A stretch of DNA of 64,000 nucleotides. Origin: UBA4720 sp038227135. GTDB lineage: Bacteria; Gemmatimonadota; Gemmatimonadetes; Gemmatimonadales; Gemmatimonadaceae. The DNA lies in assembly GCA_038227135.1 (NCBI GenBank), contig JBBRQC010000011.1, positions 9,991 through 73,990 of the forward strand, written 5' to 3'. Positions 8,446 to 17,657 of this stretch are shown piece by piece (position 1 is the stretch's first letter; each line of letters opens with the position of its first letter). A program made the position numbers and the translations under genes. A model generated the notes under the pieces. It searched no databases. It saw only the letters and a list, made by a program, of their open reading frames with translations, and was not told where the DNA came from.

Positions 8446-9135
8446 ATGCTGATTGCCCGTGAAGTAACCAAAGAATACATGAGCGGCGAGCAGACGCTCG
8501 CGGTGCTACGGGATGTGTCGTTCAGCATCCCTCAGGGAGCCTTCGTCGCAATCGTTGGACCCTCCGGTAGCGGCAAGACGACTTTGCTCGGACTCCTCGC
8601 CGGACTTGATACACCGACACGTGGCACGGTGCTCCTCGACAACGCCGATCTCGGAACGCTGAATGAGAACGAGCGGGCCCGACTTCGCGGGGAAAAAGTC
8701 GGCTTCGTGTTCCAGACGTTCCAGCTGATACCGACGCTGACCGCTCTGGAAAACGTACAAGTCCCGCTCGAGCTGCGTGGCACGCCCGGCGCAGGGGAGC
8801 GTGCGCGTGATCTCATCGAAAGAGTAGGGCTGACTGGCAGGGGGCACCACTTCCCCACTCAGTTATCAGGCGGCGAACAACAACGCGTGGCAATCGCACG
8901 CGCCTTCGCCAACTCACCGAAGATCCTTTTCGCAGACGAGCCCACCGGCAATCTCGACAATGCGACGGGACACCGCATCTTCGAGCTCCTCCGCTCACTA
9001 AACAGCGACGGAGGCTCGACTGTCATTCTGGTGACCCACGATTCCTCACTCGCTTCGCGGGCTTCGCGCACGATCCGGCTTCTCGATGGTGTCGTCGTGG
9101 AAGACACCGGCGCGGGCGCAGGAAGCTCGGCTTGA
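8446..9135 (+). CDS. ybbA: ABC transporter ATPase, YbbA/LolD type
   Basis: ATP-binding subunit of about 229 residues in the MacB/LolD/YbbA group. Walker A GPSGSGKTT (38-46), Q-loop at FVFQTFQL, signature LSGGEQQ (140-146) and Walker B ILFADEP (160-166) are all intact, followed by the H of the switch in VTHD. The stop overlaps the TTG start of the permease (TTGA), so the subunits are made together. By family it powers a mechanotransmission-type permease instead of a classical importer. Confidence 0.92.
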   Translation: MLIAREVTKEYMSGEQTLAVLRDVSFSIPQGAFVAIVGPSGSGKTTLLGLLAGLDTPTRGTVLLDNADLGTLNENERARLRGEKVGFVFQTFQLIPTLTALENVQVPLELRGTPGAGERARDLIERVGLTGRGHHFPTQLSGGEQQRVAIARAFANSPKILFADEPTGNLDNATGHRIFELLRSLNSDGGSTVILVTHDSSLASRASRTIRLLDGVVVEDTGAGAGSSA

Positions 9136-11690
9136 CCGCCATATCGCGGAGCGTCTGGAGTCTGGCCTGGCGCGAAAGCCGAACCGCGCGCCGGCGCTTG
9201 CTCCTCTACATGTCGTCGATTTCGCTAGGCGTCGCGGCGTTGGTCGCCATCGACTCGTTCTCCACGAACATCGTGCAATCGGTAAAGGACCAGTCGCGCG
9301 CACTCATGGGCGGCGACGTCTCATTCAACTCGTCGAAGCCCTTCGCCCCGGCGATGGATTCGCTGTTCGACTCGCTGTCTCACCAGGGGCTGTCCTTCGC
9401 GCGTGTAACGACGTTTCCGTCCATGGCGGTCGTTCCGCGCACCGCGGGCACCCGGTTCGCGCAGGTGCGCGGCGTCACGGACAATTATCCGTTCTATGGA
9501 AACATCGTCACCGAGCCGACGGGCCGATGGCCGACGCTGCAGAGCGGCGCCAACGCGATCGTCGATCCTTCGTTGCTCACATCACTCAACGCGAAGGTCG
9601 GCGATACGCTCAGACTGGGATTCGGAACCTTCACGATCGTCGCCACGATAAAGGACGTTCCTGCTGCCGCCGGAATCGCCGAGATGCTCGGCCCGCGCAT
9701 TTTTATTCCCGCCAAGTACATCGCGGAGACGCAGCTGGTTGTTTTCGGGAGCACGGCCGACCGGTCGGTACTGGCGAAGCTTCCACCAAATGTCGATCCC
9801 GACAAGTTCGTGAAGCCCCTGCGGAAGCGGATCGAGAACCAACAGGTCCGCTTGCGAACGGTGACGCAGACGGAAATGCAGACGTCCGACGCCATCGAGA
9901 ATCTGACCAGCTTCATCGGAATCGTCGGACTGGTGGCTCTCCTTCTTGGAGGAATCGGCGTGGCCAGCGGGGTCCGCGCCTTCGTCGCGCGCAAGATTGA
10001 CACGGTCGCGGTGCTTCGGTGCCTGGGCGCTTCGAGCGGACAGGTGCTCGCCATCTATGTGGTGCAGGCAGCCGGAATGGGTCTCGCCGGTGCCGCGGCA
10101 GGTGCTGCACTCGGGGTCGCGATTCAATTCGTGCTCCCGCTCGCGCTGACCGATTTTGTTCCTATCGACGTGAAGGTGACTCTCGTCCCTGTTGCCGTAG
10201 TGACCGGACTCGCTGTCGGCGGATGGATCGCGCTCATCTTCGCGTTCAGACCTTTGCTCGCGCTTCGCAACGTCTCGCCGCTACAGACACTGCGACGGGA
10301 TACGGACGCCGAGGTTCTCCGCATGCACTGGTCGGATGTACCGAGGATTGCGGTGGACGTCGCGCTGGTATTGAGCGTGGTGGCTATCGCGTTTCTGCGC
10401 GCGCGCACGACGAGGCAGGCTCTGGCGATGAGCGCCGCCACTGGCATGGCGATTCTCGCGCTCGCCGCGAGCGCTGCGCTTCTCTCGTGGGCGGCTCGCA
10501 AGGGTCTTCGTACTGGCTGGCCGTACGTGGTCCGGCAGGGCGTCGCGAATCTCTATCGCCCCGGGAACCAGACGCGGGCTGTCATTCTCGCGCTTGGATT
10601 TGGCGCGTTCCTCGTAAGCACACTGTATCTCGTTCAACACAACATTCTGCGCCGATTCACGACGGCCGCGGCGGAGTCGCGCGGAAACGTCGTCTTCTTC
10701 GACGTTCAGCAGGATCAGGCTGCCGGGCTGGATTCGATCATCAGGTCGCGTGGGAATGAAGTCGTGCAAACCGCGCCGGTGGTGACGATGCGGATCGCCG
10801 CGATCAATGGAAAGCGAATTACGGACATGCCGGTAGCGCGGGAAGGTGGCGGCCGCTCCGGATGGGCTTTCCGGCGCGAATTTCGCTCGACGTATCGGGA
10901 GAAGACCGCCGCGAGCGAAACCCTGGTCAGCGGAAAATGGTTCGGTGCGCATGCGCTGACGGCCGTACAGGACACGGGCGAGATCTCACTCGAAGAAGGC
11001 ATCGCCAAAGAGCTCAGCGTCAAGCTCGGCGACATCATCATCTGGAACGTGCAGGGCGTCGAGATTCCGACTCGCATAACGAGCCTGAGAAAAGTGGTGT
11101 GGACGCGGTTCGAGCCCAATTTCTTCGTGGTCTTTGCGCCCCCGGTGCTCAGAGACGCGCCAAAACAGTACGTGCTGCTGACGCAGGTGAGGGACCCTCA
11201 GGCAGTCACGCCCCTGCAGCGCGCAGTAGTCAACCGGTTCCCGAACATATCCAGCATCGACCTGACGTCGATCAAGCGCACTGTCGATCGCATCGTAGCC
11301 AGGGTGTCCCTGGCAATTCGTTTCATGGCGCTTTTCAGTCTGGCCGTTGCGATACCAGTCCTCTTCAGCGCCGTCGCGGCAACTCGCCGCGCACGTGTAC
11401 GGGAAGGAGTGCTGCTCAGAACCCTGGGTGCTACGCGCGGCCAGATAGCGAAGATCCTGCTGGCCGAATATTCGCTGCTCGGCGTGCTCGGCGGGCTGAC
11501 AGGAATGATGTTGTCTATAGCGGGAGGCTGGGCCGTCGTTCGTTATGTCTTCAAGGTGCCGTTTACACTTCCGATTGCGCCGATCACCGGCATCGCATTG
11601 GTGATCGTCGCGCTCACGCTGTTGATCGGGCTACTCGCAGGCCGGGACGTGTTCAGGGAAACGCCGATCGCCGCTCTTCGCGACATCTAG
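9132..11690 (+). CDS. ybbP: Large ABC permease with FtsX domains, YbbP-like
   Basis: About 852 residues. It has an N-terminal membrane segment, a long periplasmic region, then a first FtsX block of three helices (residues 255-395), a pair of helices near 410-455, a second periplasmic part, and a second FtsX block (about 725-840) ending in ETPIAALRDI. The double-FtsX arrangement matches YbbP. Starts with TTG, overlapping the ATPase stop. With the divergent SGNH lipoprotein it probably handles lipid or envelope material (inference from synteny). Confidence 0.9.
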   Translation: MTAISRSVWSLAWRESRTARRRLLLYMSSISLGVAALVAIDSFSTNIVQSVKDQSRALMGGDVSFNSSKPFAPAMDSLFDSLSHQGLSFARVTTFPSMAVVPRTAGTRFAQVRGVTDNYPFYGNIVTEPTGRWPTLQSGANAIVDPSLLTSLNAKVGDTLRLGFGTFTIVATIKDVPAAAGIAEMLGPRIFIPAKYIAETQLVVFGSTADRSVLAKLPPNVDPDKFVKPLRKRIENQQVRLRTVTQTEMQTSDAIENLTSFIGIVGLVALLLGGIGVASGVRAFVARKIDTVAVLRCLGASSGQVLAIYVVQAAGMGLAGAAAGAALGVAIQFVLPLALTDFVPIDVKVTLVPVAVVTGLAVGGWIALIFAFRPLLALRNVSPLQTLRRDTDAEVLRMHWSDVPRIAVDVALVLSVVAIAFLRARTTRQALAMSAATGMAILALAASAALLSWAARKGLRTGWPYVVRQGVANLYRPGNQTRAVILALGFGAFLVSTLYLVQHNILRRFTTAAAESRGNVVFFDVQQDQAAGLDSIIRSRGNEVVQTAPVVTMRIAAINGKRITDMPVAREGGGRSGWAFRREFRSTYREKTAASETLVSGKWFGAHALTAVQDTGEISLEEGIAKELSVKLGDIIIWNVQGVEIPTRITSLRKVVWTRFEPNFFVVFAPPVLRDAPKQYVLLTQVRDPQAVTPLQRAVVNRFPNISSIDLTSIKRTVDRIVARVSLAIRFMALFSLAVAIPVLFSAVAATRRARVREGVLLRTLGATRGQIAKILLAEYSLLGVLGGLTGMMLSIAGGWAVVRYVFKVPFTLPIAPITGIALVIVALTLLIGLLAGRDVFRETPIAALRDI

Positions 11691-11701
11691 GCTGGTCGCG
11701 G

Positions 11702-12058
11702 CTAGCGCTTGACCGGGCTGGAGCTGGCGGTCGGGAGGCGGCGGATCGGAAAACGAATCACGCTATCCCGACCGAGAATGGAGTCCCGGGGAACAGCGTC
11801 GATCGCCCGCGCCGAACTGGTCGTGACTTTTTTGCTGGAGGCTGATCCCAACGATTTCCGAGTTGGTGAAGAGCGCGTCACGGTCGAAACGGATTTGGTT
11901 GACTCGGTGGTTGTCGCGAGTGTGTCCACCAAACGTCTTGCGGCCTCCGCTGCCGTGGACGAAGCCTTCGCCGTATCTGCTGCCGACCGCTCCGGGCGAG
12001 CACAAGAAGCAGTCAGCGTGATTGCCGCCAACGCTGCCGCGACCGACAACCCCGTCAT
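11702..12058 (-). CDS. Small lipoprotein, function unknown
   Basis: About 118 residues from the ATG at 12056-12058, with an AGGGA site upstream. The N-terminus is a lipoprotein signal ending in TASC; the remainder is low-complexity Ser/Thr/Ala/Lys-rich and has no family I recognise. The start overlaps the stop of the metallopeptidase gene (ATGA), so it is cotranslated with it. A longer version from 12118 is open but would place the signal 20 residues inside. Confidence 0.5.
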   Translation of the reverse strand: MTGLSVAAALAAITLTASCARPERSAADTAKASSTAAEAARRLVDTLATTTESTKSVSTVTRSSPTRKSLGSASSKKVTTSSARAIDAVPRDSILGRDSVIRFPIRRLPTASSSPVKR

Positions 12059-12990
12059 CGCCCGGTTCCCTGAAGAGTCGGAAGCGCCCTCGGTCTGTGT
12101 GGCAACCCTATCTCCCACACTCCTGTGGTAGGCGACGGGTCGGGAGCACTGCCCGCGGCGCGAATGTTGAGACCAATCCGGGTATATGGGTCGGCGGCGG
12201 TCGTATCCACGGTATAACCAAGGTCTTCGAGAGATCTTATCGTCATTTTGCTGAGCGGATTAGTGCCGGCATTGATGAATCCCGTCATCAGCTCGTTGCC
12301 GAAAACGCTCTCCCGCCAGTGCGAATTGACCGTTCCGTCCCCGCCCGCCGTTCCTTCGACTGGAACTGACGTTGCGCAAGTGTTGAGGCCTCCGAGCGAC
12401 TTGCAGCCCGCAATCCCGCCAGCCCCAATGTACGAGACGTTCGGACCGTAGTTGATCAGGAGATTGGCGGCGGTAGTGTCCCAGAACGATCCAAATCCAA
12501 GGACGTGCAGCATCTCGTGGGTGATGACCTCCTGCAGATTCCCCGACGCTGCGAGGAATGCAACGTCGGCGGTGTCGAACTTCATCACGCCGATCGAGGT
12601 ACGGTAGTCGTTCTTCGTTCCGTTCTGACGTATGTAGCATGGCCCGCTCTGGGCGAGAACCTTCCCGCGACCGTCGATCGAGTCGAACGATGCATAAATC
12701 ACGATTCCGTCGATCGTGCCGGAGAAAATCGGAACGCCGGTGGCGTTGCAATTCTTGGCAGGATCGGCGCCGGAGGCGTCAACAAGCGGCGGCGCGCCCA
12801 CGACGACCTGTTTGATGCGCGCGGCTGCATTCGCGAACAGAGTCTGTTCCGATGCGGTCGTGGCCTTGCCGAAAAACCGAAGGTCTATCTTGTAAGCCGA
12901 CAACGTTGATTTCGCCGGGCCTGAAGAATCGGTGCACGCACCCGCCAGCAGGATACCCGCAAAACCCAGCAGCAGACCGAGACCACGCAT
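12055..12990 (-). CDS. Leishmanolysin-like (M8) metallopeptidase lipoprotein
   Basis: About 311 residues. Lipobox LAGAC gives a lipidated Cys19. The zinc site HExxH is H158-E159-x2-H162 in THEMLHVLGFG, and the third His is H224 in HWRESVFGNELMTG, the arrangement of leishmanolysin-type peptidases. Cysteines at 81, 118, 196 and 205 could form disulfides outside the cytoplasm. It should be a cell-envelope or secreted protease. Coupled to the small lipoprotein at 11702. A 12-bp tandem repeat lies 68-91 bases upstream of its start. Confidence 0.85.
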   Translation of the reverse strand: MRGLGLLLGFAGILLAGACTDSSGPAKSTLSAYKIDLRFFGKATTASEQTLFANAAARIKQVVVGAPPLVDASGADPAKNCNATGVPIFSGTIDGIVIYASFDSIDGRGKVLAQSGPCYIRQNGTKNDYRTSIGVMKFDTADVAFLAASGNLQEVITHEMLHVLGFGSFWDTTAANLLINYGPNVSYIGAGGIAGCKSLGGLNTCATSVPVEGTAGGDGTVNSHWRESVFGNELMTGFINAGTNPLSKMTIRSLEDLGYTVDTTAADPYTRIGLNIRAAGSAPDPSPTTGVWEIGLPHRPRALPTLQGTGR

Positions 12991-13363
12991 ATATGGAGCT
13001 TCCTCGAGATCAGGGGAAAAAACGTCGTTGGTTTGGCACCTTCCTCACCCTTACTTATAGACGATCGAGTAGACGATCGAGACATGCGGATGGACGCGGC
13101 CCTGGGAACCGTCTCCTGGCAACAGTCGCGCGCTGACGCCCGGTACGCGCAATCCGCGCTGGGTACACGCAATCAATTTTGAACCGGCCAACATGACAGC
13201 CGCCTGTCGGGGGTCAACCGGGCTTTAGGTGACGGGAATAGTACCTCTCCAAAGGACACTGGTTCCCGCCACCCCTGCTCGCAACGGTCTTCCGCGGCCC
13301 CGCGCGCACCCGACAGCTGCCAATTGCTTGCCCAACGTTTGAGCGGTAAATAAGACCCGGTCT
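12991..13363. other. Intergenic region with a 12-bp tandem repeat
   Basis: No convincing gene. Two exact copies of TAGACGATCGAG lie head to tail at 13058-13081, upstream of the metallopeptidase; the core contains the palindrome CGATCG. It could be a regulator-binding site or a simple repeat. The rest separates two divergent genes and must hold their promoters, but I see no clear consensus. Confidence 0.4.
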
Positions 13364-13879
13364 ATGGCGCCCCGCTCGAAACCGCCCGAGAGCTTTCGCT
13401 CGTTGGAGCAGCAGGCAACCCTCTGCCTGCTGCGGACAGCGGACGCCGTGAAGCGCCGGTTCGCGCGAGTGATCGATCCCCACGGTATCACGCCCCAGCA
13501 GTACAACGTTCTGCGGATTCTGCGCGGGGCTGGGCCGGTTGGGTTACCCACTTTGACCATCGGCGAACGCATGATCGAGCAGACCCCCGGCACTACCCGC
13601 CTCGTAGACCGACTCGAGCATAAAGGACTGGTGACACGCACTCCGTGTCCGACGGACCGCCGCCGAGTCTTCTGCCGAATAACGGATACGGGCCTCGACC
13701 TGTTGAAGGAGCTGGACGAAACGGTGAACGAATGCGAGGCGCAAGCCGTTGCCGCGCTTGGATCGAACGACCTCTCGTCCCTGATCGTTCTCCTCGACAG
13801 CGTTCGCTCGGGGAACCTCCAGGAGGACACTCGTGACCGACATCTCCCTACGCCGGGGGTCAGTTCGGCTGCGCCCTAG
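13364..13879 (+). CDS. MarR-family transcriptional regulator
   Basis: About 171 residues. The winged-helix core is visible: YNVLRILRGAGPVGLPTLTIGERM, recognition helix TPGTTRLVDRLEHKGLV and wing RTPCPTDRRRVFCRITDTG, which carries the conserved DRR motif. N- and C-terminal helices should form the dimer. Its target is unknown; a divergent metallopeptidase operon and the convergent phenylalanine hydroxylase are the nearest genes. Its last codons overlap the end of the latter by 4 bases. Confidence 0.85.
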   Translation: MAPRSKPPESFRSLEQQATLCLLRTADAVKRRFARVIDPHGITPQQYNVLRILRGAGPVGLPTLTIGERMIEQTPGTTRLVDRLEHKGLVTRTPCPTDRRRVFCRITDTGLDLLKELDETVNECEAQAVAALGSNDLSSLIVLLDSVRSGNLQEDTRDRHLPTPGVSSAAP

Positions 13880-14640
13880 CGGATCGTTCCGATTCGGCGT
13901 CCCGCTTCCTCGACTGCCTGGTAGAGCTGGTCGAACGACTCCGTGACGAAGAGAACATCCTGGAAGTGGTCGATCTCGAAATGCTGGTTGAACACCGCGT
14001 CGAGCGAGAACGGACGGCGCTGGCATTTCGGGCCCAGGGCATTGGCGGCGTCACCGTGGGAGGAGATGAGTCCCGAGCCGTAGACTTTGATCTGGCCGTC
14101 CTCGCGGATGAGACCAAACTCCACCGTGAACCAGAATAGGCGAGCCATCCGCGTCGTGTCTTCCTCGTTTTCCGCAGCGGCCGCAACCTGTCCGTAATGC
14201 TGGAGAAAATCGGCGAAGACCGGGTCGGCGTGGAGCGGAACGTGTCCGAAGACATCGTGGAAGATGTCCGGCTCCGGCAGGTAGTCGAGCTGTTCCCGCT
14301 TCCTTATCGTCACAGTCGTTGGAAACTTTCGCAGCGACAGGCACTGAAAAAAGCTCCTGGCGGGGATGAATCCAGACACCGGAACCGCTTCCCAACCGGT
14401 GGGCGGTGCCAGCCGGCGGTTTACTTCAGCCAGGTCGGGGACGGTCTCCCGCTTCAGGCCAATCGTGTCGGCCCCTTTGAGGAAGATCCGGCTGCCGTTC
14501 TTGCGCAGCTCCTTCATACGGCGCTCGTAGAGAAGCCCCCACACGTCGTGATCGTCGGCGGTGTAGGAATTCCAATCCTGCTTGATGAAAACGGACGGAT
14601 CCTCTACGAGTTCGTAGAGGGCCGCGGTCGAATGCTGCAA
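13876..14640 (-). CDS. phhA: Phenylalanine 4-hydroxylase
   Basis: Non-haem iron, pterin-dependent aromatic hydroxylase converting Phe to Tyr. The iron ligands are H128 and H133 in PDIFHDVFGHVP and E174 in FTVEFGL. TGWEAVPVSGFIP and LDYLPEPDIFHD are family landmarks. The frame stays open to 14949, but the extra 100 residues are Arg/Ser-rich and antiparallel to kinase codon use, with no start codon near the kinase stop. I place the start at TTG 14638-14640, with GGAG six bases upstream, giving 254 residues, close to bacterial PhhA. It follows the PAS kinase gene on the same strand, its start 35 bases past that stop. Confidence 0.9.
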   Translation of the reverse strand: MQHSTAALYELVEDPSVFIKQDWNSYTADDHDVWGLLYERRMKELRKNGSRIFLKGADTIGLKRETVPDLAEVNRRLAPPTGWEAVPVSGFIPARSFFQCLSLRKFPTTVTIRKREQLDYLPEPDIFHDVFGHVPLHADPVFADFLQHYGQVAAAAENEEDTTRMARLFWFTVEFGLIREDGQIKVYGSGLISSHGDAANALGPKCQRRPFSLDAVFNQHFEIDHFQDVLFVTESFDQLYQAVEEAGRRIGTIR

Positions 14641-14674
14641 TGTGGGCTCCGGAATGAGCGGGACTTTCAGGAAA

Positions 14675-16087
14675 CTAACTTGCGGTCTTCGACCCTGAAA
14701 GCTTCGACCCGGCGTGCTTACGAAGCGAGAGCAGCAGCGTGAACACCGAGCCGACGCCGACAGCGCTGGTGACGCGCACGTCTCCTCCCATGGCCCTCGC
14801 CAGGTCGCGGCTGATGGCGAGGCCCAGGCCAGTGCCGCCGCTGGGCACCGAGCCCGGCGCCCGCACCTGGACGAACGGCTCGAAGATCTGATCCGTTTTC
14901 TCCGCCGGGATTCCGGGTCCCGTGTCGCGGACGTGAATGAGCAGCGCATCGCTCTCGATGCGCCAGTCGAGATCCACGGCGCCGCCAGACGGTGTGAACC
15001 TCATCGCGTTGGCGAGGAGATTGAGCAGGATCTGCTGAACCTTTTCCCGATCGGCAAACACGGTAAGAGTGGGGTCACCGGCGTGATGGGTGTACACGAT
15101 CGCCTTCTTCGCAAACTGCGGGGCCACCAGCGCCTCCGCCCCGCGCAGCGTCTCTTCGATGGGAATCTCCGCCATCGACAGCTCAATCGGACCACTCTCG
15201 AGCTTCGCGAAATCGAGGATCATGTTCACGAGTGTCATTAGATGTTCCTGCGCCTGGTGGATACGCGAGACATCGCGACGCTGATCCGATGTAAGCACGC
15301 CGTGGATGTTCTGTTCCAGAATCTCGAGGTAGCCAGATACCGCGTGGAGCGGCGTCCGAAACTCGTGACTGAGCCGGGCGAACAGCTCTGTCTTGATCCG
15401 ATTCGCCGCTTCAGCATCCTTTCGCGCGGATTGCTCGCCCTCGAGAGCGACCTCGAGCTCGCGAGTGCGCTGCGCCACACGCGCGTTCAGCGATCGGTTC
15501 AGTGCATGCATGCTGTCTTCGGACGCGCGCCGCACACTCCCGTCCCTCAATAACCAGCAGATCGAGCCATGACCGTCGCGCGAAGCCGTCGCCTCCATAG
15601 GGACGAGTGTCCCGTCGGGCGCCTCGATAGCCAGCGGCCACTTCTCCAGACGGCCAGCGGACGTGAGCCGCTCCAGGCAGTGGTCGAACTCCGCTCGTGC
15701 CTCCGCATCGAGATAACCGAAAAGCGGCTTCCTTACGAGATGCGCGGTCGGCACTCCCAGCAGATCCCCGGCGGCTGCGTTCGCTTCCTCGATGATTCCT
15801 TTCTGGTCGGTTACGAGATAAGGGTCCGGCGCGAGCTGAAAAAGAGTGTGGTAGCGCTCGCGTTGTTGCTCGAGCTGACGGTGAGCCTCGACCAATACCT
15901 CGTGCTGCGCCCGGAGATCCCCTTCCGCTATGCTCAGCTCCTCGAGAGCTTCGATCAGCCCCGCGCGACTGTCGCGCGGCGTGGCGTCAGCCGTCGTCGC
16001 GACATGTCTGCGTGGGTCGTCGCGCGTGACTTGCAACTCACTGGAAAAGCGATCGAGGTCTGAGCTGCTCGGAAGCGGTGCTGTCAC
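14675..16087 (-). CDS. Soluble PAS histidine kinase
   Basis: About 470 residues with no membrane segment. An N-terminal helical part (45-78) leads into a PAS domain (about 78-185), a coiled coil, HisKA with H241 in RLSHEFRTPLHAV, and HATPase_c with N box LLANAMRF, DTGPGIP and GTGLGLAIS. GTG start at 16087 with AAGG just upstream. No response regulator is adjacent, so it is an orphan kinase; its only same-strand neighbour is phenylalanine hydroxylase directly downstream. The PAS ligand is not predictable. Confidence 0.9.
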   Translation of the reverse strand: MTAPLPSSSDLDRFSSELQVTRDDPRRHVATTADATPRDSRAGLIEALEELSIAEGDLRAQHEVLVEAHRQLEQQRERYHTLFQLAPDPYLVTDQKGIIEEANAAAGDLLGVPTAHLVRKPLFGYLDAEARAEFDHCLERLTSAGRLEKWPLAIEAPDGTLVPMEATASRDGHGSICWLLRDGSVRRASEDSMHALNRSLNARVAQRTRELEVALEGEQSARKDAEAANRIKTELFARLSHEFRTPLHAVSGYLEILEQNIHGVLTSDQRRDVSRIHQAQEHLMTLVNMILDFAKLESGPIELSMAEIPIEETLRGAEALVAPQFAKKAIVYTHHAGDPTLTVFADREKVQQILLNLLANAMRFTPSGGAVDLDWRIESDALLIHVRDTGPGIPAEKTDQIFEPFVQVRAPGSVPSGGTGLGLAISRDLARAMGGDVRVTSAVGVGSVFTLLLSLRKHAGSKLSGSKTAS

Positions 16088-16296
16088 CTTGCGATTGCCT
16101 GGACGTGGGAGTTCGACCTACCCAACTTTGCAGAAACAGATGACTCTGAATGACAACCCACACTAAAGCACGTTCAAGAATCCGCAATAGCAAACTGCGT
16201 TGTTCCTCTCAATCTCACTCGAAGTACGCGCTAGCGGTGCAAATTAATGCACGCTGTTGCAATCGCGTTACACACTCCAGCCCTGCAAAGGTTCAC

Positions 16297-17592
16297 ATGA
16301 CACGTATCTCGATTCTGTTCCTGCTCGCTTACGCGCGCGCTGTGTCGGGACAAACCCCTACGAGCGTAGCGCATCCCGGCACGTACGTCATTCGTGCCGC
16401 GCACATGATCGATGGAAAGTCAGACGCAGTACTCAATGACGTGACTGTACTCGTGGAGGGCGACCACATCGTTGCTGCGGGCCTTCAATCCCTGATTGCT
16501 TCGCGAATTCCAGCCGGTGCGCAGACGATCGATCTTGGCGGCGCGACGATCCTGCCCGGACTGATAGACAACCACACGCACGTTCTGCTTCAGGGCGACA
16601 TCACCAGCACCGACTACGACGACCAACTCCTGAAGGAGAGCATCCCGTATCGCGCGATCCGTGCTACCGCCGCGGTGCGAGTCGCGCTCATGAACGGTTT
16701 CACGACTATCCGCGATCTCGAAACCGAAGGTGCCATGTACGCTGATGTCGATGTGAAGATGGCAATCGCGCGCGGCGTCATTCCCGGGCCGCGGATGTTC
16801 GTGTCGACGCGCGCCCTGTCGACTACGGGGACGTACCCGTTGCTGGGCTACTCCTGGGAGCTGAAGATGCCCGAGGGCGTGCAGATCGTCGATGGTCCCG
16901 AGGAGGTCAGGAAAGCGGTGAGGGAGCAGTCGAGGTACGGAGCCGATTGGATCAAGTTCTACGCCGACCGCCGATATTACCTCGCACCCGATGGACGGCT
17001 TCGCTCGTGGGTGAATTTCACCGATGAAGAGCTGAAGATGTTGGTGAGCGAAGCGCACCGGCTTGGGAAGAAAGTGGCCGCTCACGCGATAGGATGGGAT
17101 GGCATCGACGCCGCGCTGCGGGCCGGCGTGAACAGCATCGAGCACGGCGACGGGCTCACCGACGATCTTCTCGATCGCATGGTCGCCCAGAAGGTGTACT
17201 GGTGTCCGACGATCTTTGTGGGCGTGTACGTCGCGTCTGGCCGGGGCGGCGCATGGCCCAAAATGGTGGATCTCGAGCGAATCGCGTTTGGCAAAGCGCT
17301 TCAAAAGGGCGTCATGATCAGTTACGGCACCGACGTTGGTGGTTACTCGTGGACCGAAAACCAAGCCCAGGAGTTCGCGTATATGGTTCGATACGGGATG
17401 TCTCCGATGGCGGCGATAAAATCAGCGACATCGGTCGCCGCGCAGCTGCTGGGTCAGAGTGAGAACTTCGGCACCATCGAACCAGGCAAGCTCGCCGATA
17501 TCGTCGCAGTCAGGGGGGACCCGATCGCCGACATTGGCGAGCTGACGCGTGTCACCTTCGTAATGAAGGCGGGAACGATCTACAAACGGTAA
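16297..17592 (+). CDS. Secreted amidohydrolase (Xaa-Pro dipeptidase/prolidase-like)
   Basis: Metal-dependent hydrolase of about 431 residues. The ATG at 16297 follows AAAGG and opens a signal peptide ending near VSGQ, so the enzyme is exported. Metal-site residues: HTH in IDNHTHV, the presumed carboxylated Lys in WIKFYADRR, H in AHAIGWDG and IEHGDG, and D in GTDVGG. The C-terminus has the IEPGKLADIVAVRGDP signature. An upstream extension to 16150 is open but not signal-like. Related to the amidohydrolase at 4286 but only at family level. Followed by a strong terminator. Confidence 0.88.
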   Translation: MTRISILFLLAYARAVSGQTPTSVAHPGTYVIRAAHMIDGKSDAVLNDVTVLVEGDHIVAAGLQSLIASRIPAGAQTIDLGGATILPGLIDNHTHVLLQGDITSTDYDDQLLKESIPYRAIRATAAVRVALMNGFTTIRDLETEGAMYADVDVKMAIARGVIPGPRMFVSTRALSTTGTYPLLGYSWELKMPEGVQIVDGPEEVRKAVREQSRYGADWIKFYADRRYYLAPDGRLRSWVNFTDEELKMLVSEAHRLGKKVAAHAIGWDGIDAALRAGVNSIEHGDGLTDDLLDRMVAQKVYWCPTIFVGVYVASGRGGAWPKMVDLERIAFGKALQKGVMISYGTDVGGYSWTENQAQEFAYMVRYGMSPMAAIKSATSVAAQLLGQSENFGTIEPGKLADIVAVRGDPIADIGELTRVTFVMKAGTIYKR

Positions 17593-17605
17593 AGCCTAAC
17601 GCAAG

Positions 17606-17639
17606 AAAAACTCCGGCCTGTACGGCCGGAGTTTTTTTT
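17606..17639. terminator. Bidirectional rho-independent terminator
   Basis: Perfect 9-bp stem ACTCCGGCC/GGCCGGAGT around a 5-base loop, with four more A's on the left and eight T's on the right, so it works on both strands. It sits between the convergent amidohydrolase and VPS10-like genes. Confidence 0.93.
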
Positions 17640-17657
17640 GAGCAGTGTAGCATGGTT

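Noticed and set aside
13058..13081. CRISPR-like array
   Set aside because: Only two 12-base units without spacers.
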